Assembly: GCF_965363235.1 (NCBI RefSeq) | Contig: NC_134844.1 | Span: 51,890,872-51,954,871, forward strand | DNA: 64,000 nt | Source: Mytilus galloprovincialis | Taxonomy: Eukaryota > Mollusca > Bivalvia > Mytilida > Mytilidae | Direction of reading: 5' to 3' | In this document: positions 32,731-45,311 of the stretch, in pieces | How the letters are laid out: each line of letters starts with the position of its first letter | How positions within the stretch are numbered: position 1 is the stretch's first letter | The notes under the pieces: generated by a model | Told to the model about the DNA's origin: nothing | What the model saw: the letters and a program-made list of their open reading frames with translations, nothing else | The model's database searches: none | Program-made: the position numbers and the translations under genes

Positions 32731-33655
32731 TGAGCATCAGATTCTTTACTTAGGACAGTTCCAAACATTTGCAGCGGGTTTCAACGTTTGAAAGGTACGA
32801 ATTGACCCTTATTATAAACAAAAGTGTAACATCACAAGATAGAAGGACATTTATTAGGCCGTTAGGTTTCTTGTTTGAATTGTTTTACATTTGGTCCGAG
32901 ACCACAATTATTTCGTAGTGCATTTTTTTTAGAACATAAATGAAAATTTAAAAAATCAAACATGCGCTTTCTCACAGGAACTTTTACAGTGTGTTGTACT
33001 ACTTTTGGACAAATTATATCAAAATTATAGAAAACTTCATCGTCTCTAACTCAAAATATGGACAATTTCATGTTTAGGGCGTCTTGAAATCTTTTGACAG
33101 CTTCCGAAGTGCTAATTTTAAACCTTTTTTAGCTGGACCAAATCACTACTTTCCTTTAAAATTCTGGACCCAAATTTTTTTACAGTGTAATTTCACCCCC
33201 TACTTGCAATTTGAGGCATTAAACATGGAGAAATAAATTTGAAAGGGTATAAAAATTAATGGCAAGTAACCCACTGTCAACACTAGGGACTATATTTGTA
33301 ATCAAGGGACGATAATGGTGGTCTCGGACCATTTGTGATTTCGGGGCCTTTTATTGCTGACTTTGCGATATGTGTTTTACTCATAGTTGATGGCCTTACG
33401 GTAATCTATAGGAGTTATTTTCTGTGTAATTTAGTCTCTTGTTGAGAGGTATCTCATTTGCAATCATACCACATCTTATTTTCTTAATTTTGATATACTA
33501 GTTCCTCCTTAATTATATCTGCTGGTTTTTTTTTACATTTTTCGCAACTTCAAAAGTTAGATATTTCAGCCAGATTAACCGTTTTTATCATTTAGAATAC
33601 ATATTTCTTTCTAATAAACATTGGTCTATTATTACTTAATTGAAATTTTCACTGA
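32731..33655. repeat. Reversed repeat family 1 and unassigned repetitive DNA
   Basis: At about 33330-33480 the reversed phrases of family 1 end in TGCAATCATACCACATCTTA. The stretch 32860-33320 begins with the family's GGCCGTTAGGTTTCTTGTTT phrase and contains unrecognised sequence. Confidence 0.5.
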
Positions 33656-33955
33656 AAAAAGCACAATCACCAAAATACTGAACTCCGAGGAAAATTCAAT
33701 ACGGAAAGTACCTAAAAAAATGGCAAAATCAAAAACTCAAATTAATCAAACGAATGGATAACAACTCTCATATTCGTGACTTGGTACAGGCATTTTCTTA
33801 TGTAGAAAATGGTTGTTTGAACCTGTTTTTTTTTAGCTAGATAAACCTCTCACTTGTTTGACAGTCTGATAAAATTCCATTATATTGACAACGATGCGTG
33901 AACAAAACAAACAGAAATAATAGGTGAAAATGTCAAAAGTAGGGGTACAGCAATC
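33655..33955 (-). repeat. Dispersed repeat family 2, reversed
   Basis: CTCCGAGGAAAATTCAATAC, TTGGTACAGGCATTTTCTTA and AACCTCTCAC follow the reverse order of the copy at 42845-43145. Confidence 0.65.
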
Positions 33956-34639
33956 AACATACGTAATTTCTTGAAACATGTTTCTCAACTGAAAAGATCT
34001 CACGCCTTGATGACGTCATTTACCCGATAGAAGGCGCGCCTGCATCCCTGTTCTATTAAAAGTTTGAAGCACTTTTATAATCGGGTCAACAGAATAGATT
34101 TTAACTTCCCAAATATTTTGTGCAGTATAAAAACAAACATTCTACCCGTTTGCTCAACATGTGTTGGAAATGACGATGTACATATGTTTGTCACATGGTA
34201 ATGGAAGTCACATCACAGATTCGTTTGAAACTGTATCCTGGAACTGCCATATTGTGTTATAATCTAATCACTATAAAAACAAACAAATATGTTACAAAGA
34301 AGCACACAAAGGCATGTATTGAATTTAACAACCTGATTCATTGCTTTTTTATAATACGATTGTATCTATCCATGCCAAGTCCACCCATAAAGGATTGAAC
34401 GGCTTTAAGTACTGGGACCAAATCCTTATCATGATAGGCACATGGTTAGGTTACTATTAGATGTGATGTAGAATCGATCGTGTGACGTACAACCGTCGAT
34501 CAGCATATAAACGTTACACGGGTATATAAAAAAAATTGTCGTTCTGAAGTATAAACAGAATATAGTATAAAGTATGTGAAGGCATATCCTCTGCATAATT
34601 TAAATTTAAAGTTTACCTTGTCCCTCTTATGTTTGTCAA

Positions 34640-34930
34640 TATGTTTATTGTGAATTTCCTCTGAGACAAAAGAGCCACGTCATTATGTATCAGAGAAATA
34701 CAAAAGGGCATATAGAAAAAGAATATTGCAAAAATGAAGGACAAGAGTACAAAAATTATCATAGAACAATAACACAATGACAGGATGTACAAGTACAGAG
34801 CCACGTCATATGTATCAAAGGAACACAAAGAGTGATATAGACAAGACACATTATCATAAATGAAAATTAAGAATTCAAAATCAATAGAACAATAAAGCAA
34901 TGTCGGGATGCATGCGTACAGAGTCACGTC
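34640..34930 (-). repeat. Tandem repeat, ~120-bp unit, inverted relative to 9899-10250
   Basis: AGAGCCACGTCATNATGTAT, CAAAAATGAAGGACAAGAGT and AATAACACAATGACAGGATG are the reverse complement of the unit at 9899-10250. About two and a half units are present. Confidence 0.7.
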
Positions 34931-34944
34931 AAGTGGATATCACC

Positions 34945-36312
34945 AAAAACAGAAGTGAACCTTCTACTTTCAGTGACTTTGGTTTGTTTCTATATATAGC
35001 TATGCACTTTGATTGTCTGTTGTCTCTATGACACAATCTTCGTTTCTATTCTCAATCGTATGTATCACTTATCTCACTCAAATGGCACACGACAATCATC
35101 AAGTAGGGACTGTTCATTTATTTTAACCAAGTTAAATCATTCTTATATTTCTACAACAAAACCTTACCTACATTTGCAGGAAGTTTAACTTGTTTACCTG
35201 TTATTGTCAAGTAATTAGACATAGTTACGAAGTCTTATTCCTAAAGATATCTATTGTCAAAATATAAATAAGGAGATGGGATATAATTGATAATGAGACA
35301 TTTATAGGCAGCCTTCAACAATGAAAAAATCCATACTGTAGAGTCGGTATAAAAGGCTCCATGTGAAAAATATGAAACATTTCGGTTGCGAAAACCAATG
35401 GCCTAATTCATAATAAATCAATTTACGAAAAACAAATATGAGAGACATGAATCAAAGTCAACCAGTGAACTACAGGCTCGTGACTTGGGACAGACACATA
35501 CAGAACGTGGCGGGGTTGGACATGTTTGTGCCAACTCAACCCACCCGATAACATTGGACAGTACAGTAACAACACAATATCAGAACAAAATGTAAAGTCC
35601 GTTTAAAAAGGCTTAACTCATCAGATCGACACAAAGCAAAAAACACAGACCGCACGTAGCAAGTTATTTATCCATCCCTCGATCGTTTATATCAACAAAA
35701 AAGACTTTAAGTACAGATCTGAGAGTACTTGCAATTACTGATAGCTAGTTTAAGCGAATAGCAACCAGTAAACAAAATATTGATCTAAGTCTAAAATGCC
35801 AATCAGTACTCATCCAACATCAGTCTTGTCTACATTGCATTTTTCCTTTGTTTATATTGATATGTTTAAAATTTGTCTATTCTTGTTAATTTAGGGCTAA
35901 TTGCACTGAATTGGCAATTCGTGAACCTACTCCTTTCATTGACTATGGTTGGTTTCTATATATAGCTATACACTTTGATCATTTGTTGTCTCTATGACAC
36001 ACTCTTTGTTTCCATTCTTAATTGTATGTATCACTTATCTCACACAAATGACAAACGACAATCATCAAGTAGGGACTTTTCATTTTTTAACCAAGTTACA
36101 CCATTGTTATATTTATACAAAAAAACTTACCTACATATGCAGGAAGTTTTTCTCGTTTTCCAGTTATGGTTTTATCGAGTAATTAGTCATAGTTACGAAG
36201 TTTAATATGAAATTTCTAAAAATATCTTGTGTTGATATAAAGAAATAAGATGATGTGATAAGTTACCAATTAGAAAATTATAGGCAGCCTTTAACAAGGA
36301 AAACACAATATT
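34945..36312 (+). repeat. ~390-bp direct duplication, copies 34945-35345 and 35915-36312
   Basis: Both copies run through TTTCTATATATAGCTATRCA, GTTGTCTCTATGACACA, GACAATCATCAAGTAGGGAC, AGGAAGTTT and into a family 1-like end with TATAGGCAGCCTT. About 570 bases separate them. They include no conserved ORF. Confidence 0.75.
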
Positions 36313-36439
36313 TTATAGAGGCATTAAAAGGACCCGACAAAAAAAAATGAAGATGAGGTATGATTGAACACGAGACCAAAAGACACCGAAATTTACAAAC
36401 TAACTGATAATTGTAAACATCAATCGCATTAAGGCCTCA

Positions 36440-37970
36440 TTGAAGCTTCAATTTAGAATTGACTAGCAAATACATATAACATAATCACATTTAAATGTTA
36501 ACCTATGAAATTTTGCTCGACTTATTTTAACTTTTTCATTAAAACATGGCTGACGAGACGTTGTTACATGTACATGACTATTATAATGAATATGCAGTGC
36601 TATAACTTAACCTAAACAGGAAATTATAATAAATTTAAAAAAAACTTTCACTTCCGATTTTTCATTAATAATATATAGATGACAACACTCTTAATTACAT
36701 ACTTGTTGATATGAACCATAGATCTAACATTGTACGGCGTGATCATCATTCTTTTATTTGATAGTTTAAGGGGTAAGTTATATTGCTAGTTGCTAGTTAT
36801 GTGGAAGATTTAAACATTTAAACTAGGAGTGTAACAAGATAGCTTGATGGGGACGTTCTGACATTTCCAATTTTTTAAGGAACATGTCAAATTATAACAG
36901 AGAGTTCAACATGTAACTATTACTAATAGTTAAAAATAGAGGTTTGCAAATAGATGTATCTGAGCTCACACCTGACCGTAAATGTTTATATGTCCGGTTT
37001 GTCTGTCGTGTTTGAAGAAAAAAACTACGTCGGTCTTCATCAGTGATCGCTTCAACAAGTCATAATGTCAGCATAATAGTCTTTGAAATCTTCTCGTTGT
37101 TTTGCTGTGTACAATTAATTTACTAATCTACGGTGTACATGGTGTAAGATTAAGATTACACTGACAATGTTTACGGTTTGTAGCCAGCGGGTTTTCCGTC
37201 AAACATATAACTTTTGAAATCTTTCCTTGAGTATTATTAGAGAGTTCTGTTTGTGGTGTTTAAATTTCAGCATACAATAGCATTGAAAATATATGTTATC
37301 TGTTTAGGTGTGAAAATTTAAAAATCTGAGTCCTAACTTTCAAATTTGAAACCGTGAAATAGGAAAGATCCTTCTTGACATCAGGTACCGATCAAACATT
37401 TCAAAATGACACATGATCGTAATCTCTTGCAATGATAATTTTAAGCAATTCATTGCTTCATCGATTTGAAAAAAGACTTTCCTCCTAACTACCTCTACCG
37501 GACTTATAGATAAAGGTAACAATAGTATACCAATGTTCAAAAGTAATACACCCATTTAATTGAAACAAATCCGGGTCAATAATCAATTTTCAAAAAGTTT
37601 TGCTTCCGACGTTTAATTCATGTATATCATGTATATGATAGTGAAAGAGTAGGTTCAAATAAAAAGGTTTTTTAATAATGGCACTTAATATGTCTCACTC
37701 AATTTAAGCAAGTTTACATGTTCGTTCATACCAAAAGTCGTTTCGTTGTGACACTATCTAGACAAAATAAGTAAATAAAACTACTAACTGTTACAACAAA
37801 GATTAAAGATCTATTGATTGATTGGCGTATAACGTCACTTTCGGCACTTTGTGCTTTTTTGTGGCGGTCATGTTTAAGGAGTGTACGTAAGGATAAGCGA
37901 AGAGCTATATAGATATAAGTAGATGACTTATGAGAGTCGCAATTTGTAAAAGTCAACCATTAAAGGTCAA
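36440..37970. other. Intergenic, nothing recognised beyond the candidate exon
   Basis: AT-rich. A short mollusc-type phrase (TTGATTGGCGTATAACGTCA) lies near 37815. Confidence 0.45.
36718..36772 (+). pseudogene. Candidate gene C signal-peptide exon lacking ATG
   Basis: A hydrophobic reading (LYGVIIILLFDSLRG) ends at a donor GGG|GTAAGTTAT in phase 1, like gene B exon 1 (donor context GTAAGTTAC). The only candidate first codon in this frame is ATA, with a stop just upstream. It is a weak match, and the true first exon may be elsewhere. Confidence 0.25.
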
Positions 37971-37974
37971 ATAA

Positions 37975-38345
37975 AATTAAGAATGGAAATGGGAAATGTA
38001 TCAAAGAGACAACAACCTGACCATAGAAAAAACAACAACAGAAGGTCAACAACAGGTCTTCAATGTAACGAGAAATTCCCGCACCCGGAAGCGTCCTTCA
38101 GCTGGCCCCTTAACAAATAAATACTAGTTCAGTGATAATGAACGCCACACTAATTTCCAAATTGTACACAAGAAACTAAAATTAAAATAATACAAGACTA
38201 ACAAAGACCAGAGGCTCCTGACTTGGGACAGGCGCAAAAATGCGGCGGGGTTAAACATGTTTATGAGATCTCAACCCTCCCCCTATACCTCTAGCCAATG
38301 TAGAAAAGTAAACGCATAACAATACGTACATTTAAAATTCAGTTC
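37975..38345 (+). repeat. Dispersed repeat family 3, long copy
   Basis: It runs through GACAACAACCTGACCATAG, CAGTGATAATGAACGCCA, CAGAGGCTCCTGACTTGGG and GTTAAACATGTTTATGAGAT. It is the inverse of 11935-12340. Confidence 0.75.
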
Positions 38346-38599
38346 AAGAGAAGTCCGAGTCTGATGTCAGAAGATATAACCAAAAAAAATAAACAAAATG
38401 ACAATTATACATAAATAACAACAGACTACTAGCAGTTAACTGACATGCCAGCTCCAGACTTCAATTAAACTGATTGAAAGATTATGATTTTATCATATGA
38501 ATATCAGGCACAATCCTTCCCGTTAGGGGTTTAGTATCATACCATCATAACATATATTAGAAGAACATAACCCGTGTCATGCCAACAACTGTTTTTTTA

Positions 38600-39045
38600 A
38601 TAAATGTGTTTAGTTCCGATGCAAAGACCCTATAAGTGAATCAATATTTACGCCAAAATATGCAATCTTTAATGACCTGACAACAGTATCGTAACTAAAT
38701 CCCTTCTTAATAAGTCTATTTAAAGGTTTTCTTAGTTTCTGCGGTGAATACTGAGATTTTTGTGCTTTATAAAGAATATTTCCATAAAAAAATGGATGTG
38801 AAATACCTAAACGTAAATATATAAGAAGTCTGCATGTTGAGCTATCTTTACGAATGATGTCCTTATACCGATGATACAATTTAGTAAATGTTTTAATTAG
38901 TTTGTGATATCGAAAACCCTGGTGTAATAATTTTTCAGTAAAACATAAATTTCTCTCCTTAAAATCTAAAACATTGTTACATACACGAGCGAATCGTACA
39001 AGTTGAGATATATAAACACCGTTAATTTCGATTTTTAACATGGAG
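38600..39045 (-). mobile_element. Penelope-like element, second family: reverse-transcriptase thumb fragment
   Basis: An open - strand reading (38610-39041) contains NGVYISQLVRFARVCN, FTEKLLHQGFRYHKLIKTF and LKIAYFGVNIDSLIGS. This is the order found after the palm in Penelope-like reverse transcriptases, but it is clearly diverged from the Naiad-type copies at 53-58 kb. It is 5'-truncated right before GVYISQ. Confidence 0.75.
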
Positions 39046-39084
39046 ACTTGGCTAGCACCAAACTGAACGTAAGCAGATTTTCTA

Positions 39085-39120
39085 TTTTATTATGTAGACG
39101 AAACGCGCGTCTGGCGTATT
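39085..39120 (+). ncRNA. Hammerhead-like motif, 3' half only (copy 3)
   Basis: GTAGACGAAACGCGCGTCTG and GGCGTATT preserve stem II's 3' side, GAAA, an intact stem III and the cleavage context. The CTGATGA box is missing, with unrelated sequence in its place. The downstream phrase TAATCCTGGTACCTTTGGTA is typical of the family. It lies on the opposite strand and just upstream of the Penelope fragment. Confidence 0.5.
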
Positions 39121-39289
39121 TAATTATAATCCTGGTACCTTTGGTAACTACGTAATTTGTATCAAACATATCGAAGTGCAAAACTATAAAGATAATGAGG
39201 AGAAATATGTAGTTAGCAATTATACAATTGTTAATACAAGACAGGCGACGTGTTCTTGAGAGAAAAATCCAAACATAACAAACATTAAG

Positions 39290-39995
39290 GCAGATGTACT
39301 TTTATTACATTTTCATGTTATAAAATCTTGAAATAAGTATTAATAGATATATTTTGTTTTCCTATACACATTTTTATATTATATGTTGAATGTTAGCCAT
39401 TGAATGTATGACATGTCAGGAATTACTTGAGCATTTTACAAAGTTTTGTGTTGGCAGTGTAAGAGCTCCTCGTTTACGTACTTTTAAAATTGCATATGAA
39501 TGTGACAGAAAAAAGGCGAACTTGAATAGACATAAAATGGAATTTGTCAATAATTTACTTTCTTCAGCATAAATGTGTACGTTTTAGTTTTTAATTTTGA
39601 TTCATTGAATAATCCGAACGGGAAGTTTGATGCTTTTATTTCGTTTTTATTAAGGCAACAGCACATTTTTATTAGGCAAATGTACATTTTCAAGTTATAA
39701 AACTTGAAATTAGTATTACTATTTTATATAAAGACAGATGTGGTGTATGTATATTTGTTTATTGCATATCAGGAAGCACTTGAACTAGTTAAAAAGTTGT
39801 GTGTTGTAATTTTAAGAGACTTTCTCGGTTAAGTTCATTTACATTTGCACGTTACAGTACAGTATTGTAATACATTTTTGGATAGAAAAGAAATAGGATT
39901 TGTAACTAATTTACATTTTAGCGGGTTATTTTGATGTCTAAATTTTTATTTTCATTCAGTGAATATTCCGAACGTTATGTTTGATACTTTATTTC
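39290..39995 (+). repeat. Tandem duplication of ~350 bp
   Basis: 39290-39645 and 39650-39995 share TTTTCATGTTATAAAATCTT / AAGTTATAAAACTTG, GTCAGGAATTACTTGA / TCAGGAAGCACTTGA, ATGGAATTTGTCAATAATTT / GGATTTGTAACTAATTT and GAATAATCCGAACG / GAATATTCCGAACG. The left copy has a 60-residue open frame with no recognised domain, and the right copy does not keep it. Confidence 0.65.
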
Positions 39996-41500
39996 GTATT
40001 ATACATATGAAATGCATACACATAGACTATATTATATTGTTCAAACACCAATGCATTACGGAAAATGGGAAGTCTTCAAATAGGAATGCTTGATTTAGGT
40101 AACATAACCTAGATTTGGCCTGCTAGTATACTAAGAGCATTTAAAAAGAAATTATTTCAATGGTTTTAACAATCATTTATATGCTATTTTTCAAATGACA
40201 ATTATATCAAAGAACGATATATTATATATAGAACATAATAATATACAAAACCAATAGATAGACAAAATAATTAGATGAAAACTTATTAAAATGTTTATAC
40301 GGAGTTCCTAAGAGAACTGCCAAGCTTAAACTACTGTAATGTAATGGTGCTGTACTTCACTGCGATATTGGTGGCTGTAATTTACATAGTTTTGTAATCA
40401 ATTGTATATCGAAGCATACAATATCTTGTTTAATGTCCAGAATAATGTGTACAGTATCAACACAGGGAAAAAAACAAAAGCGTTTTAGTATTATTTGAAA
40501 GTGAACAATATAGTAAGAGATGGTTATCTGCAGAACAGACACTTCGACTGCACAACAGTAGTATAATAGTAACACGAATAATTTAATCAATATAGTCAGC
40601 TATCTAACATGTAGCAAATAAAAAGATCTGGAAGACAAACTATGGATGACGGGCTTTATTCGTAATTTAACCTTTTGAAAAGAAACTGTACCCGACATTC
40701 AAATTTCATATAATACATTATACACATACTTTTATTTCCACAATACATTTCTGAAATCCGATAGCTAATGGTACTAGTTTACACGCGCATACCGAAATAA
40801 AGCAGACGTGTACACTCTACTAGACGGCACCAGAGTTACGTTAAAATATAATTGAGTAGCCTTACTCTGTTACAATTACCATGACAAATAACTATACAAT
40901 GTATATGAGCACAAGCAATTGAATCGGTCAGTATTATTTGTAATCATTTTAAAAGCAATGCCTTCAGGTGGATACATTTCTTGTGTATGTTCTAGTAAAA
41001 TCTGCATTTTGTTGTCGAACATGAAAAAGAAATAACTTTGTTTTGTTTGGTCTTTATAAGGTCGTTTGTTAACTGTGAGAAGTGAATATAAAAGGTACAC
41101 ATTCATGATAGGTACATCCCTCACTGACCTTTTTACTTTATCTTGAATGCTAACATACTATACAAATAATTGTATACCTTCGCAATCCGAACACGTATTT
41201 ATTTTGGTACTGAGATATATTTTTAAAAAGTTGCATACATATCAAAAGACTGTTTTGTTAAAAAAAAAAAAAGAGTTATTTTTGGTGAAGATTTGTGTGG
41301 AGAGAGGTATAGTGAATATTCTCTCATTTCTGTAAACAAAGATCAACTGCTGACCAAAAAGAGCGAAACATATCAAAGACTTCCAAAGAACAAAACTAGG
41401 TCCTTAACAGTTGTTAGAGCACAAGTCAGAGGAATATAATTAAATTCGTTAAACATTAACAAAGCACAATAAATTGGGCATTCACCTCATAAGCTGACAC
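39996..41500. other. Intergenic, no gene seen
   Basis: AT-rich, with no splice-flanked or domain-bearing frame. Confidence 0.45.
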
Positions 41501-41519
41501 AACCTTTAAACAGTCATAT

Positions 41520-41690
41520 TCGGATTGCACAATATGCTGTTAATATTGATTCAGACATAGAGTCTTTGCATAGGAAAAACACATAGTACTTCTATCATTA
41601 AGTTGTTGGCATGATACGGGGTTCGTTCTTCTCATATATGTTATGATGGTATTATGCTAAACAGAAAAGGGAGGTCTTGCATGGGTGTGA
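41520..41690 (+). mobile_element. Penelope-like second-family 3' fragment
   Basis: It reads NIDSDIESLHRK before a stop, then the 3' UTR phrase GTTGTTGGCATGATACGGGG with TATGTTATGATGGTA. It is the inverse of 38500-38650. Confidence 0.65.
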
Positions 41691-41734
41691 CGTCAATTTT
41701 TTCTGAACTAATACACAATTTTATCTACTTGCCA

Positions 41735-41850
41735 GCGGAGGACCACCTCCAGGTGCGGGATTTTTCTCGCTGCGTTTAAGACCCATTGGTTTATGCTCTT
41801 AGAGTGGGTTGTTGTCTCTTTGACATATTTCCCATTTTCATTCTAAATTT
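41735..41850 (-). repeat. Dispersed repeat family 3, reversed
   Basis: CCTCCAGGTGCGGGATTTTT, CTCGCTGCGTTTAAGACC and GTTGTTGTCTCTTTGACATA match the family in reverse. Confidence 0.6.
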
Positions 41851-42017
41851 ACCAGATGAATAAATAAAAATAGTTTATCGTTAGTAGAAGTAGTAGATAT
41901 ATATATGCATATACACACATTTTCAATTTCAGTTAAGAGTTTTATCCGCAGGTTTTTTTAGTTTTAAGTTCTTAATATCTTTTAATGAATAATCCGAATT
42001 CTTTTTTTAATTCGTAG

Positions 42018-42188
42018 GTGAAAATGTTCACATATCCTTAACGAAGACAAAACATACATGGTTCCAAACCAGAGACAAATGTTCACTAGTAGGAAATGTA
42101 CATACAAATATAACTATTCGAACTTTGAACTCTGACCTTATGTGGACAGGCGATAGTGGCAAATATTTGCCATGGGTAGAATATCTAG
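42018..42188 (+). CDS. Gene C exon 2: CTLD-like first half
   Basis: Between TTCGTAG| and |GTAAATATG. It reads GENVHISLTKTKHTWFQTRD, KCSLVG and LPWVEYLG. It has the same phases and cysteine/tryptophan positions as 13631-13798. Confidence 0.68.
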
Positions 42189-42844
42189 GTAAATATGTGT
42201 ATAGCTTAAAACAATTTGTATGATTTGTTTCCTCTTTGCATGCAATATAACAATAATCACAAATTTGATGTATTTCCATTTTATTGTGCAATAGATTCTA
42301 GATAACCTTCCATTTGCAAATTAAAGGCAAGTAGAAGATACCAAGCTGGCTGTGAGCATCTATCAGACGACTAAAAAAAGACAACACCATGAACAATTTA
42401 TACATATTGATCACCACCAAAGTCCCTTGAAGAGTTAGCTGTTTTGTTTCATTAGTGACACCAGTAGTATAACTCCTTTTAAATGCGTTCAGCATGCGTA
42501 TTCGATGTTCGGGCATATGAACAAAGATAATTGATAAAATGACAAAAGGAAGAGAAAATTGCCAATATGAAAACAAAGTTTGTTGTGATAACCAAAATAT
42601 TCGATATGGATGTTATGATATGAATTACTCTATTGAGTTGAGTTCAACCGGACTTGAAAGAATTGTATACGTCAAAACATCATGAACTGTATACAGAGAA
42701 CATATCTTCTAGATATCAGTTAGTGCTGCTAAATGTATATTTACATATTTATGTGACGTATATAATTTTTCTGACGTCAGACACTCAAATCAATCCATGT
42801 GTTCGTAGATAGTAGATGTTGTTGTGTCCTGTTAAATTGTTATA

Positions 42845-43145
42845 CGATGATGACTGATGTTCCCATATTTTGACTATTTTATTGATTGTGACTGTTTATT
42901 TAACGCATCATGTAAATGTAACGGAATTTGATGAGACTGTTATTAAAGTGAGAGGGTTAGCGCTATAGAACCAGGTTAAATCCACCATTTTCTACATTTG
43001 AAAATGCCTGTACCAAGTCAGGAATATGACAGTTCTTGTCCATTCGTTTTTGATGCGTTTTGTTTTTTGATTTTGCCATGTGATTATGGACTTTCCAAAT
43101 TGATTTTCCTCTGAGTTCAGTATTTTTGTGATTTTACTTTTTTTT
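42845..43145 (+). repeat. Dispersed repeat family 2
   Basis: GAGAGGGTTAGCGCTATAGA, TGCCTGTACCAAGTCAGGAA and CTCTGAGTTCAGTATTTTTG. It lies in gene C intron 2. Confidence 0.65.
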
Positions 43146-43434
43146 TATATACATCAAATTCCATCAGTCGGGTCTCATACCAGTAAAGAAATGAATATGG
43201 AATAAGGACAGAAAATATTCCTATTCTAAAATGAATCATTTGCTGCGATTTGTTTTTCTCTTATATTCTCTTCTGATTATACATATTATCAAGCAAGCAA
43301 TGACTTTAAAAGTCTTGACAATGTCCAGCTGATGTTTTTTGTACGTTTAGTGCGGACCGGGTTTTTCAATAGGAAAACTCTTTTATTTGGGTTTTGTGAT
43401 AAAAAAAAGTAGGCAAAAGATATTAACACAAAAG

Positions 43435-43755
43435 TCGAATCTAAAAGAGGAACGAAAGATACCAGAGGGACAGGCAAACTCATAAATCTAAAACAAACTG
43501 ACAACGCCATGGCTAAAAATGAAAAAGACAAACAATAGTACACATAACACAACATAGAAAACTAAAGAATAAACAACACGAACCCCACCAAAAAACTAGG
43601 GGTAATCTTATGTGCTCCGGAAGGGTAAGCAGATCCTGATCCACATGTGGCACCCGTCGTGTTGCTTATGTGATTACAAATCCAGTAAATAGTCTAATTC
43701 GGTAGGTCCCATTCATGAAAGGGAAGGGGATTGTAGTTACGACGTAAGGAATCTA
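43435..43755 (-). mobile_element. Penelope-like (Naiad-type) 3' fragment
   Basis: The reverse complement of 54545-54850: CGACGTAAGGAA, then GTAGGTCCCATTCATGAAAG, CGTCGTGTTGC, CTCCGGAAGGGTAAGCAGAT and ACGCCATGGCTAAAAATGAA. It is truncated just inside the coding end. Confidence 0.8.
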
Positions 43756-43925
43756 AACTGACAACGTTATGGCAAAAACACGACCAAAAGACCTACAACA
43801 TTATACAACTCCTAACATAAAAATGGCTGAGCAACATTAACCCTTAGAGATGATTTCAGGTGCTCCGGAAATATGAGTAGACCTATTCCACATGTGGCAC
43901 CCGTCGTGTTGCTCTTATAAGGTAT
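43756..43925 (-). mobile_element. Second, eroded Penelope-like (Naiad-type) 3' fragment
   Basis: It repeats the same UTR order (AACTGACAACGTTATGGC, TTTCAGGTGCTCCGG, CATGTGGCACCCGTCGTGTT) with many changes, directly adjoining the previous copy. Confidence 0.65.
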
Positions 43926-44151
43926 AGTATCACATTTGCTTTCCCCGTATAAGTCACCCAGTGTACAAGCTTAAGTAACCATGTAGCCACATTTTTTTCC
44001 TTGATATTCCATAGAAACACAAAATAAAAAGGAATGGTGTTTTAAATACCAAATATATATAGTTAATGTCAAATCATATATCCTTTTTAGCAATTGGAAA
44101 ACACAAAGTTCATAATATAACCAGACTCCGTTTTCTCTTTGTTTTAATCAG

Positions 44152-44270
44152 GATGTTTCGGATTAAACGAAGATCGACAGTTAATAGGAAATAAAACAAA
44201 TGTGGAACCAGGAAATCAATTAAAAGCCTGTTTATTTTATTGCAAACAGTACAATTTTATTGGCTTGCAG
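44152..44270 (+). CDS. Gene C exon 3: WSC-like domain, first part
   Basis: Between TAATCAG| and |GTAAATT. It reads GCFGLNEDRQLIG ... PGNQLKACLFYCKQYNFIGLQ(end), with the classic GC...C-x3-C...GLQ spacing of WSC domains. This copy matches the family better than the one in gene B. Confidence 0.75.
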
Positions 44271-44469
44271 GTAAATTTTGAAGTTTTTTAACGGTAAATC
44301 TATTCACATGACTATCTTATTCATTACAGCATTTTCTAATAATATACATTCTATTTGTGTTATGAGAAAACTCATAATGCTTAACAATTTGAGCACATAT
44401 TGCAAAAAGAAAGATAATCGATAAAAAAAATATGAAAATGGCAGATATTACATCATTGCTTATCATTGA

Positions 44470-45180
44470 TTTAGTCCAGCGGATATCAGAATAATTGATC
44501 ACTTTATGGTAAAAGCATGAAACTTGGCATAGTGAAAGATTAAGGGGTATAGACAAAACTCTGATATGGTGCCACGAAAAAAAATCCAATATGGCCACCA
44601 AATTCAAGATGGCCGACATTAGTATAACATAATTCACTTGATGAAGTCTTCCAATTTTAATGTGTTCAGAAGATGTCACAAACTTAAGGAAATACAATCA
44701 AGATATGTCAATTATTATTTTTTTTAAACCTTATAATACAGAAATCATCAAAATGGCGCGTCAAAATGTCTAAGTTTGACAGTATTCGTATGTATACTCC
44801 ATCATTGTGTGATAGAAAGTTACCAAATCCGCGAAACTGATCATTTGATATCGACAAAGGCCTACATTGTATCATTTATGCCTGGGTGCATAGATAATAT
44901 TTTCAAAATGGCGGCAATATTAAAAATTACGCCGTTTAACATGTACAAATTTGACGTTAGTTTTTAAATATGGTATACAAATGATTGAAAAATAATGGAT
45001 AATTTATTTCAATACAAGCACGTATATACAAACATATCATTATTTAATGTAACAGGTGACATTAACTATGAAATAAAAATGGCCGATACAGTTCAAAATG
45101 GCGTCTTCGACGAGTTCTTATTTTTCACAGTTACAAGTAATGACCTTAGAAAATTTCACAATTTTCCTGAATTGAAAAAA
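44470..45180 (-). repeat. Left array of GGCCAT-containing units
   Basis: CAATATGGCCACCAAATTCA, AGATGGCCGACATT, AAAATGGCGCGTCAAAATG, CAAAATGGCGGCAATATT and AAAATGGCCGATACAG recur at intervals of roughly 150-200 bases. Confidence 0.65.
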
Positions 45181-45311
45181 AACCGACATATGCAGTATTG
45201 AATCAGTGCAAAGAGTATTTCTTTTTTAGAAATGAGATAAGAAATAAAAAAAAACCACCTCACAAGTAACTATTTAACATAACAACAGATTAAAATTATA
45301 ATTAAAATATG

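Noticed and set aside
43289..43555. 88-residue - strand frame with FLAMALSVCFRF
   Set aside because: It is the Penelope 3' UTR read as protein; the same phrase appears at 54637-54939, 58006-58263 and 62361-62627.
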